From an uncultured Sutterella sp. (lineage in GTDB: Bacteria; Pseudomonadota; Gammaproteobacteria; Burkholderiales; Burkholderiaceae_F): a stretch of 64,000 bases of DNA. Shown piece by piece: positions 1-6,910 of the stretch. Numbering within the stretch: the stretch's first letter is position 1; every line of letters starts with the position of its first letter. The notes beneath the pieces were generated by a model. It made no database searches, was not told the DNA's origin, and worked only from the letters and a program-made list of their open reading frames with translations. The stretch spans positions 1 through 64,000 of the forward strand of contig CAJLHF010000001.1 in NCBI GenBank assembly GCA_905206365.1, read 5' to 3'. The translations under genes and the position numbers were made by a program.

Positions 1-43
1 CTCTCGCTTTCCGATGTTCACACTTATCGGTTCGTTGAATCTG

Positions 44-56
44 ATTTTTAAAGAAC
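44..56 (-). promoter_or_regulatory. boxA-like antitermination element of an rRNA leader
   Basis: Read on the minus strand, GTTCTTTAAAAAT resembles the boxA (TGCTCTTTAACA) of bacterial rRNA leaders. It is followed by CCGATAAGTGTG, a string I associate with betaproteobacterial rRNA leaders. It lies about 35 bases downstream of a strong promoter reading the same way. The 16S gene itself would lie beyond the left edge and is not seen. Confidence 0.6.
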
Positions 57-87
57 GTTTCTGACGTCGTTGCGTCAAGAGTTTTGA

Positions 88-116
88 ATATTACAGAAGA
101 GTTTTTAGGTTGTCAA
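88..116 (-). promoter_or_regulatory. strong sigma70 promoter, probably of an rRNA operon leaving the window
   Basis: On the minus strand there is a perfect -35 TTGACA (116-111), a 17-base spacer and a perfect -10 TAATAT (93-88). The downstream leader carries a boxA-like motif. A near-consensus promoter plus boxA is the usual start of an rrn operon, which would be transcribed leftward out of the window. Confidence 0.7.
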
Positions 117-356
117 GGGGGGATCGAAAATTTTTTCTCCCGTCCCTCTTCTTGCGACGTGTCACCCGAGGTGAGGAAGAGTACTCAGTAGGCTCCGTCG
201 TCCTACCCCTCCCCCTTCCCTACAATCAAGTGGCCTGTCGAGTACCGAGCGGCTCTTCGCCCTTTTCGGTCTCCCGCTTCGCGTACGCCCCGTACGTTGC
301 CTGCGTTCCATGCGTTGCGCTCTCACGACCGAATCTTTGACGAAAGGGAAATCACC

Positions 357-1175
357 ATGCCCCGCCGCCAGCCGCCTCTTCCCCGATACCTGCGAATTCT
401 CTTCGGAGTACGCCGTACGCTCGGCGCGCTCATGTCGACCGCACTCGTATTCGGTACGGTCGCTTCGGTCGACGCTTTCTATTCCAACGTGAAGACCCCG
501 TCGAATCGCATTGCCGCAGTGAGCGGTCAGTCGGTCGAACTTGCGGGAACGCTCGAAGACGCCTCGATCGATTCGCCGCTTGCCCTTCGCATCGTCGTCT
601 CTCCCGCCACCGAGCGCATCGTCGTGAACGGCACCCGGTTCGAACCCCGGCGCTTCTCGGAGGGCGTCTCCTGGCGCACGACCCTCACCCTCATGCCTCA
701 ACTCCCTTCGGGGCTCTACGGCGTGTCGGTTTCCGTCACGGGGCATTCGTCCGTGCACCTTTCCACTCCGAAGATCGACCTCGACGTCTTTCCCTCGGAA
801 GAAGCGCTCGATGCGGCAAGCCCCTCATTTCTGATGCGCCACGCAGGGCTCAACCCCCTTTCGACCGCCGTACGTACGCTCCTTCTTGCACTTGCCGCCG
901 GTTTTTCCTGGTGGTCGTTGCGTTTTTATCTCCGTACGCAACTTCGAAAGCGCGGCTACCTTCGGATCTACCACGCCAAGCCCTCCGGGGACGACACGCT
1001 CCTTTACTGCCTCGACTCGGACCACCGGGTCGAAGCGGGCGAACCCTATCCCGTCCTTACCGCCGCGGGGCAGACGCTCGGCACCGCTTTTTTGCTGGAG
1101 CGCGAGAGCCGCTACTGCGTCTTGAAGCTCACGTCGGCACGGGCCCGGGCGGGTTGTATGGTGGCGCTCACCTGA
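357..1175 (+). CDS. unrecognised membrane-anchored protein
   Basis: 272 residues; I do not recognise a family. The ATG at 357 is chosen because AAGGGA lies just upstream. One hydrophobic segment lies near residues 22-42 (ALMSTALVFGTVASV) and a second near 189-211 (LLLALAAGFSWWSL). The region between them is rich in short beta-like stretches and would lie in the periplasm. A C-terminal tail of about 60 residues (with RIYHAKPSGDDTLLYCLDSD) would be cytoplasmic. It stands alone between the rRNA promoter, which reads away from it, and a bidirectional terminator shared with pyrD. An upstream start at 297 is possible but has no ribosome site. No function can be given. Confidence 0.7.
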   Translation: MPRRQPPLPRYLRILFGVRRTLGALMSTALVFGTVASVDAFYSNVKTPSNRIAAVSGQSVELAGTLEDASIDSPLALRIVVSPATERIVVNGTRFEPRRFSEGVSWRTTLTLMPQLPSGLYGVSVSVTGHSSVHLSTPKIDLDVFPSEEALDAASPSFLMRHAGLNPLSTAVRTLLLALAAGFSWWSLRFYLRTQLRKRGYLRIYHAKPSGDDTLLYCLDSDHRVEAGEPYPVLTAAGQTLGTAFLLERESRYCVLKLTSARARAGCMVALT

Positions 1176-1214
1176 AGACGCATTCGGCGTAACCTCGAAG
1201 TGCTGCGCGCAATG

Positions 1215-1250
1215 AAAAAAGGGAGCCCTCGCGGGCTCCCTTTCGTCTTT
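1215..1250. terminator. bidirectional terminator between the membrane protein gene and pyrD
   Basis: Perfect 8-bp stem GGGAGCCC/GGGCTCCC with loop TCGC, preceded by six A and followed by TTTCGTCTTT, so it can end transcription from both convergent genes. Confidence 0.8.
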
Positions 1251-1331
1251 CTTCTTTTAATTCTTCATTGTCGTGTCGTCGGCTTTCGGCTTCACGCAGG
1301 GGGTCGGGGCCGGAGCCCCGACCGAACGGGC

Positions 1332-2390
1332 TCAGCGCTTCTCTTGTGCGCGGCGCCAGGCGGCAACCGCTTCGGAACATTCGGCGATAAGGGCGGGACC
1401 CTTATAGATGAAGCCCGTGAAAAGCTGCACGAGCTGAGCGCCCGCTTCCATCTTTTCCACGGCGTCCGCGCCCGACATGACCCCGCCCGAGGCGATGATC
1501 GGGAGTTCGCCCTTCACATGCTCGGCCACGAGGCGCACGACTTCGGTCGAACGTTCGCGCAGCGGCGCACCCGAGAGGCCGCCCGTTTCTTCAGCGTGCA
1601 GAAGACCCTGGACGCGCTTGCGGGCGATCGTGGTGTTCGTCGCGATCACGGCGTCGATGCCGTACTTCATGAGCGTGTCGACGCAACGGAGGATTTCATC
1701 GTTTTCCAAGTCCGGAGCAAGCTTCACGGCGATCGGCACGTGCTTGCCATTGCGTTCCGCCTTGAGGTCGGCGCGCTTTTCGACGATGCCCTTCACGAGG
1801 TGGTCGAGTTCGCCCTCGCCCTGGAGCGTGCGCAGGTTCTTCGTGTTGGGAGAGGAAATGTTCACCGCAATGTAGTCGGCATGGTCGTACACCGCATCGA
1901 GGCACTTCACGTAGTCGGAGAGCGCGTTTTCGATCGGGGTCACGGCGTTCTTGCCGATATTGATCCCGAGCACGCCCCCGCGCAGACGGAACGCATCCGC
2001 CGAGCGGAGGTTTTCGAGCACCTGCACGACGCCTTCGTTGTTGAAGCCCATGCGGTTGATGACGCCTTCGGCGGGGATCAGACGGAAAAGACGGGGCTTG
2101 GGATTCCCGGGCTGCGCGAGCGGCGTGATCGTGCCGATTTCAACGTGGCCGAATCCGAGGCCGCCGAACGCGCTCACGCGCGTGCCGTCCTTGTCCATGC
2201 CGGCCGCAAGACCGATCGTGTTCGGGAAGCGAACGCCCATCACCGTGACGGGGTCTTCGTCGGGCATGTGGGTGATGAGCTTGTGCAACCCCGCGTGCAC
2301 CACCCAGTCGAGGTTGGCCATCGTGACGGCATGAGCCGTTTCGGGGTTCATTGAGAAAAGAACGCGTCGCGCAATGTTGTAGAGCGTCAT
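1332..2390 (-). CDS. pyrD: dihydroorotate dehydrogenase (quinone), class 2
   Basis: 352 residues, normal for class 2 PyrD. It oxidises dihydroorotate to orotate, with electrons going to membrane quinone through FMN, in de novo pyrimidine synthesis. The N-terminus MTLYNIARRVLFSMNPE is the short membrane-associating helix of class 2 enzymes. GLAAGMDKDG, NRMGFNNEG, NISSPNTK, KLAPDL, TNTT and IIASGGV are the family's FMN- and substrate-binding motifs, and the Ser in NISSPNT matches the class 2 catalytic base. The start at 2390 matches the family N-terminus. The longer upstream reading would cross a C-homopolymer and GC-rich leader and is not credible. Convergent with the preceding gene; a perfect TATAAT lies about 150 bases upstream. 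Confidence 0.95.
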   Translation of the reverse strand: MTLYNIARRVLFSMNPETAHAVTMANLDWVVHAGLHKLITHMPDEDPVTVMGVRFPNTIGLAAGMDKDGTRVSAFGGLGFGHVEIGTITPLAQPGNPKPRLFRLIPAEGVINRMGFNNEGVVQVLENLRSADAFRLRGGVLGINIGKNAVTPIENALSDYVKCLDAVYDHADYIAVNISSPNTKNLRTLQGEGELDHLVKGIVEKRADLKAERNGKHVPIAVKLAPDLENDEILRCVDTLMKYGIDAVIATNTTIARKRVQGLLHAEETGGLSGAPLRERSTEVVRLVAEHVKGELPIIASGGVMSGADAVEKMEAGAQLVQLFTGFIYKGPALIAECSEAVAAWRRAQEKR

Positions 2391-2471
2391 AGAAAAAAGA
2401 AGCCGTGTCGTTGCGGGCGAAGGCGAACTTGGCGCCCCCGCCCTGGGGAAAAACGGATCGGACGTCGGGGC

Positions 2472-2491
2472 CGGGGCTCGGAAAAGCCCCG
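2472..2491 (-). promoter_or_regulatory. hairpin in the pyrD leader (possible attenuator)
   Basis: CGGGGCT (2472-2478) pairs with AGCCCCG (2485-2491) inside the roughly 150-base untranslated leader of pyrD. On the minus strand a GTTTTT run follows about 20 bases later. It could pause or attenuate transcription, but the T run is too distant for a classic terminator. Inference only. Confidence 0.3.
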
Positions 2492-2540
2492 CCTCCCGTG
2501 GGAACGCGGGATGAAATGGGGAAGCCGACCAATGGCGGAG

Positions 2541-2546
2541 ATTATA
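2541..2546 (-). promoter_or_regulatory. candidate -10 element of pyrD
   Basis: On the minus strand GTTTATAATCT holds a perfect TATAAT about 150 bases before the pyrD start. No good -35 is visible at 16-18 bases (GGTCCG is the best), so the assignment rests on the -10 alone. Confidence 0.45.
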
Positions 2547-2638
2547 AACGCTACTCCTTTCGGCGGACCTTACGCACCCGCCTTCAGGCAACGGGGCGAC
2601 AAAAAACTTCCCGAGGGGCCCTCCCCCGGGGTGGGGGT

Positions 2639-2654
2639 CCCCCCCCCCCCCCCC
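2639..2654. repeat. homopolymeric tract of 16 C
   Basis: An uninterrupted run of 16 cytosines, next to GGGGTGGGGG, lies in the non-coding interval between pyrD and the initiator tRNA. It is not inside a recognised gene. Such tracts are slippage-prone and are also a common assembly error. Confidence 0.9.
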
Positions 2655-2915
2655 GGAAAAGTGCGAACAGAGAGGCCGGAGTGAGGGGGTGCGGACGGAC
2701 GGTCGGGCGCGCCTCGGAAGGAACGTCTGGGAGCCTTGACGAACACCGTCACCCGAAATCCGAAATCGAAATCGAATGGAAGCGGCCTCAAAACGGATCC
2801 ACCGAAAAAATCTTTTTTCCTTGAATTTCAACAATTTGAACTCAAAATAAGGAAATTTTCACTTGTTTTCTTACAAATTGTTACCTATGATTGGCCGCGA
2901 TCGTGATTTTCATCC

Positions 2916-2944
2916 TTGACAATCTGAAAGTCCTCAGGCACAAT
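2916..2944 (+). promoter_or_regulatory. promoter of the initiator tRNA gene
   Basis: Perfect -35 TTGACA (2916-2921), 17-base spacer and -10 CACAAT (2939-2944), ending 36 bases before the tRNA. An AT-rich stretch (2815-2900) precedes it, as is usual for strong stable-RNA promoters. Confidence 0.7.
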
Positions 2945-2980
2945 TCAAGTCTCGCTAGTGATTAGCGACGACAGAATTAC

Positions 2981-3057
<77 letters not shown>

Positions 3058-3065
3058 AACACAAA

Positions 3066-3100
3066 ACCCGTACCGATGACGATCGGTGCGGGTTTTTGTT
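3066..3100 (+). terminator. terminator of the initiator tRNA
   Basis: A 12-bp stem, ACCCGTACCGAT against ATCGGTGCGGGT with one G-T pair, is followed by TTTTGTTTTT starting nine bases after the tRNA. Confidence 0.9.
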
Positions 3101-3357
3101 TTTCCGGCGTTCGAGGATCGGACCCTCGGGAGCCGTCCCGCCCGGCGGACCTCTCGCGAAAGTCCCCGTTTCGCACGCGTTGGCGCGGCGTCCCCTTCGT
3201 TAGAATAGCCGTCCGTCGGGAGGACTCCCGGAAAGGGAAGCCTTTCGGGCTTTCGCTTGCGGGCACCCCCGCTTTCCGTCCCTCTCCCTTTTTCCCGTTT
3301 TTTCCCAGGTTCGCCGCTCCGATCTTCGAAGCGGTCCCCTTCGGCCCGAGGTGCCCT

Positions 3358-5388
3358 ATGACCACACCCCTACCCCCCGACATGCCGGTGCGTCCCGGCT
3401 TTTGGAACGTCCCCCTTTGGGGCGAAATCGGCGTCTATGTCGTCGGGCTTGCCGCCGTCGCGCTGTGCGTCTGGGGCATCGTCCGAGGGATGAAACACAC
3501 GCGCGCGGGCGCGCTCGGAGATCCGTCCGTGAAGAGCGAAAAGGACCCGCAAGCGCTCAAACGCACCCTGCGTGCGGTGCTCTTTGCGGACCGCATTCGG
3601 GAAACGGCCTTCGGGAACGTGCACGCCGCGCTCGTTCTCGGCTTTTTCTTCCTCTTTTTGGGAACGGCCCTTGCAACCCTCGACTGGGACATCGGCCACT
3701 ACGTGCTCGGCACGCAGTTTTTGCGCGGGAACGTTTACCTTGCCTACAAGCTCATCCTTGACATTGCGGGCGTAGCCGTTCTGGCGGCGCTGCTCATCGG
3801 GTTCGTGCGCCGCATGAAAAGCGTCGCGCTTCCCCGCACGGACCGCTTCCTGTGGGCGTATGCCTCGCTTGCCTTCATCGTGCTCTCGGGTTACGTCGTC
3901 GAAGGTCTGCGTCTTGCGGTCGAGCAGCCTCTCTGGATGAACTTCTCGCCCGTCGGCTCCGTCGTCGCGAAGGCCTTCCTTGCGCTCGGGATCGAGCGCG
4001 CGGGGCTTGAGAACGTACACGTTCTTCTTTGGACCGTCCACGGACTTGCGGCCCTGGCCTTCATCGCGACGATTCCCCTTACCTTCTACGGACACATGTA
4101 CCGTACGCCCCTTTCGATCTTCCACCGCAAGCCCAAGCCCTTGGGGCGTCTTCCCAAGATCGAAGCCATCGAAGAGCAGGAAACGTTCGGGCTTTCGCGC
4201 ATCGAGCAACTCTCACAGGACGAGCGCTTCCAGTTGGAAGGCTGTGTCGAGTGCGGCCGCTGCAACGACGTGTGCCCGGCCGTGCGTGCGGGTACGCCTT
4301 TGGCGCCCCGCACCGTAGTGATGAAACTTCGAGAACGCGCCGAGCGACTGGCGGCGGGTCTTCCCGACGACGGCAAGCGTCTCACGGGCGACGTCGTCAC
4401 GCACGAAGAGCTCTTTTCCTGCACGACCTGCGGCGCCTGCGCCCGCGCGTGCCCCGCGGAAATTCAGACGCCCGATCTGATCGTGCGCATGCGACGCCAC
4501 CTGGCGCTTGAAGAAGGGACCTTCCCCGAAGGGGCCGCGACGGCCCTCGAAAACACCGCCTCGGTCGGGAACCCCTGGGGGCTCGATCCCTACGAACGGC
4601 TCGACTGGGGGAAGGATCTGGATCTGCCCGTCGCCGAGCCCGGCGAACACTACGACGTCCTTTACTGGGTGGGATGCGCGGCGAGTTACGACCGTCGCGC
4701 CCGCAAGGTCGCGCGCGCCGTCGTGGCGATTCTGCGTGCGGCGGGCGTCAAGTTTGCCGTCATGAGCGAAGAGCGCTGCCACGGCGAATTCGCGCGTCGC
4801 CTCGGTGAGGAGTACCTCTTCCAGACGGCCGCTCAGGAAAACATCGAGAATTTCTCCAACTACGCGTTCGATCGGATCCTGACGGCCTGCCCGCACTGCT
4901 TCAACACGCTCGCGAACGAATACCCGACCTTCGAAGGCTTCCCCGAAGTGCCCGTCGTCGACCATGCGACCTTCATTCGGGAGTTGATCGAAGCGGGGCG
5001 CCTTGCGGGCGTATCGCCCGATGCGACCGCGACCGTCTATCACGACCCTTGCTACCTCGCTCGTTTGAACGGCGTCACCGATGCGCCGCGCTCGGTGCTC
5101 GAGGCCGCCACCCGTCCCCTCTACCCCGGGGAAACGGGTGAGAAGACCCTCTGCTGCGGTGCCGGGGGCGGGCAGATGTGGACCGAAACGAAGAACCCGA
5201 AGCCCGTCAACATCGTGCGTCTCGAAGACCTCAAAAAGACGGGCGCCCGACGCGTCGCGGTGGCGTGCCCCCACTGCCTCACGATGCTCGAATCGGCCAA
5301 GGCGACGACGGGCGATGAAGAGACGCTCGTTCGCGACATCGCCGAAATCGTGGCGGAACGCCTGGCGGAAACGAAGGCCGAAGCCTGA
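3358..5388 (+). CDS. EtfD-like membrane Fe-S oxidoreductase (HdrD/GlcF-type)
   Basis: 676 residues. The N-terminal 250 residues hold about five membrane helices of the nitrate-reductase-gamma/HdrE type. They are followed by two [4Fe-4S] ferredoxin motifs (CVECGRCNDVCP near 296, CTTCGACARACP near 355) and two cysteine-rich CCG domains (RCHGEF and TACPHC; then YHDPCYLAR near 560, CCGAGGG near 599, VACPHC). This order is that of the family that takes electrons from soluble flavoproteins or thiols to quinone, including the ETF:quinone oxidoreductase EtfD. The donor here is unknown: no etfAB, acyl-CoA dehydrogenase or hdr gene is adjacent. ATG at 3358 starts just ahead of the first helix; the longer frame would run back into the tRNA terminator. 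A weak promoter (TAGAAT at 3201) may serve it. Confidence 0.8.
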   Translation: MTTPLPPDMPVRPGFWNVPLWGEIGVYVVGLAAVALCVWGIVRGMKHTRAGALGDPSVKSEKDPQALKRTLRAVLFADRIRETAFGNVHAALVLGFFFLFLGTALATLDWDIGHYVLGTQFLRGNVYLAYKLILDIAGVAVLAALLIGFVRRMKSVALPRTDRFLWAYASLAFIVLSGYVVEGLRLAVEQPLWMNFSPVGSVVAKAFLALGIERAGLENVHVLLWTVHGLAALAFIATIPLTFYGHMYRTPLSIFHRKPKPLGRLPKIEAIEEQETFGLSRIEQLSQDERFQLEGCVECGRCNDVCPAVRAGTPLAPRTVVMKLRERAERLAAGLPDDGKRLTGDVVTHEELFSCTTCGACARACPAEIQTPDLIVRMRRHLALEEGTFPEGAATALENTASVGNPWGLDPYERLDWGKDLDLPVAEPGEHYDVLYWVGCAASYDRRARKVARAVVAILRAAGVKFAVMSEERCHGEFARRLGEEYLFQTAAQENIENFSNYAFDRILTACPHCFNTLANEYPTFEGFPEVPVVDHATFIRELIEAGRLAGVSPDATATVYHDPCYLARLNGVTDAPRSVLEAATRPLYPGETGEKTLCCGAGGGQMWTETKNPKPVNIVRLEDLKKTGARRVAVACPHCLTMLESAKATTGDEETLVRDIAEIVAERLAETKAEA

Positions 5389-5460
5389 CGATTCCGCCCG
5401 CCTCCCCGGGTACCGGGGCACGCACCGTGCGTACCCGGAGAGGCGAAAAACAATGAGGAA

Positions 5461-5500
5461 AGGCCGTCCGAACGCGTTCGGGCGGCCTTTCGTTTGTTCT
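5461..5500 (+). terminator. terminator of the EtfD-like gene
   Basis: A 12-bp stem (AGGCCGTCCGAA with its complement, one G-T pair) is followed by TTTCGTTTGTTC, about 70 bases after the stop. Confidence 0.8.
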
Positions 5501-5530
5501 CGTTCCGTGTACTTCGGCGCTTGAGGTGAC

Positions 5531-6634
5531 TCAGAAGAGCTCGTACGGCACCGCGTTCGAGAAGTCGCGGTTGAAGGCCTCTTCGGCTTCGACGAAGGTT
5601 CGCATCGTACGCATGTCGAGCGCCCGCTGCGTGTTGTCGGGGCTGTCCAAGACCACCATCACGAGGCGCCGTTCGCCCACTTCGCTTTGCACCACCATGC
5701 AGCGGCCCGCCGCGGTCGTGAAGCCCGTCTTCTGGATGCCGATCTTCCAGGAGGGGTCGCCGATCAGGCGGTTCGTCGTCCGGAAGTCGAGCACCTGGCG
5801 ACCGGCGCGCACGCGCGCGGAGGGAAGGGTCGAGGCGGTACGGATCGTCTGGTACTCGTAGACTGCGGAGACTAGCTTTCCGAGATCGCGCGCGCTCGAA
5901 TGGTTGCGGTTGTCGAGTCCCGTCGGATCCGCAAAGAAAGAGCTCGTCATCCCGAGCGCTTCCGCCTTTTCGTTCATCGCCCGAACGAACGCTTTCTTGC
6001 CGCCGGGATACGTGCGCGCAAGCGCGTGCGCCGCGCGGTTGTCGCTCGAAACGAGCGCCGCCTTCAGGAGCGCTTCGCGCGTCATGGTCATGCCGTTGCG
6101 AAGTTTCGACGTGGCGTTCGAGCGCACGTAGTCTTCGCGCGTGATGCGCACCTTGCCGTCCAACGGAAGGTCGCTTTCCGCAATGACGAGCGCCGTCATG
6201 AGTTTCGTCACGGAGGCGATCGGAAGCGGAATGTCCGCGTTCTTGACAACGAGCTCTTCGCCCGTATCCTGGTCGATCACGTACGCAACGGAACTGCCGA
6301 GCGCGAGCGGATCTTCGGTCTTTCTCAGGCCCGCCAACATCGCCTGCGAGGGCGCGGCCCCGGTGCGGCGGCGAAGCGACGTGCGCTTCGCGCTTCGCTT
6401 CGTTTTCTTGGCGGATGTTTTCTTAGCCGAGGTTTTTTGGGCCGCGGCCTTCTTCGTCGAGGTCTTCTTGGCGCTTGCGGTCTTCGTTGCGGTTTGAGTC
6501 GTTTGCGGGGTTTGAGCGGCGTGCGCTTCGGGCACGTGGAGACCGTTCGCAAACAAAAGGCCCGAGACCGAAGCGGCGAGAACGAGCGACTTCAACGAAA
6601 AAGAAGCGGGACGAAAGAAGACGGCAGAAGGCAT
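5531..6634 (-). CDS. D-alanyl-D-alanine carboxypeptidase/endopeptidase (PBP7-type)
   Basis: 367 residues, exported. A signal peptide (MPSAVFFRPASFSLKSLVL to AHA|AQ) is followed by a linker of about 55 residues built from KKT/AKKT-type repeats, then a class S11 serine peptidase domain. Active-site motifs: SVTK near 139 (nucleophile Ser), SSDN near 196 and KTG near 300. These enzymes trim or cut peptidoglycan cross-links in the periplasm; sequence style is closest to PbpG/PBP7. There is no clear C-terminal amphipathic anchor as in DacA/DacC. The start at 6634 gives the best signal peptide, though its ribosome site is weak. The basic linker may bind polyanionic cell wall (inference). Convergent with the EtfD-like gene. 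Confidence 0.88.
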   Translation of the reverse strand: MPSAVFFRPASFSLKSLVLAASVSGLLFANGLHVPEAHAAQTPQTTQTATKTASAKKTSTKKAAAQKTSAKKTSAKKTKRSAKRTSLRRRTGAAPSQAMLAGLRKTEDPLALGSSVAYVIDQDTGEELVVKNADIPLPIASVTKLMTALVIAESDLPLDGKVRITREDYVRSNATSKLRNGMTMTREALLKAALVSSDNRAAHALARTYPGGKKAFVRAMNEKAEALGMTSSFFADPTGLDNRNHSSARDLGKLVSAVYEYQTIRTASTLPSARVRAGRQVLDFRTTNRLIGDPSWKIGIQKTGFTTAAGRCMVVQSEVGERRLVMVVLDSPDNTQRALDMRTMRTFVEAEEAFNRDFSNAVPYELF

Positions 6635-6745
6635 GGGGGCGAAGAGAGGCGCGGCGACGAGGAGGACGCGGCCCCGAAGGACGCGCGAGGCGTCCGGTCC
6701 GAGAGCGTGCGTCGGGCACATGCGGCGCATTGGCACATTTGAAAA

Positions 6746-6779
6746 GGCCGGAGGGCGTCGCCAACCGACGCCCTCCGGC
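6746..6779 (-). terminator. terminator of hrpA
   Basis: Perfect 14-bp stem (GCCGGAGGGCGTCG with its complement, loop CCAAC) followed on the minus strand by CTTTTC, about 130 bases after the hrpA stop and upstream of the peptidase gene. Confidence 0.75.
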
Positions 6780-6910
6780 GAGTACATCCCGCAATTTTAC
6801 TCATCCGTCGGATGAGGCTCCGCCGTGAAAGGCCCTCCCCCTTACGTTTTGTTGCAAAAGGTCCTTTTGTGAAAACACGGACTTGCGTACGTTCCCTGCC
6901 GCTCGCGCGC

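Noticed and set aside
1200..2354. Long plus-strand frame opposite pyrD
   Set aside because: It is the antisense shadow of pyrD in high-GC DNA; no motifs, and pyrD is unmistakable.
2405..2824. Plus-strand frame containing the C16 tract as a phase-variable gene
   Set aside because: No homology, no ribosome site, and it overlaps the pyrD leader; the tract is treated as non-coding.
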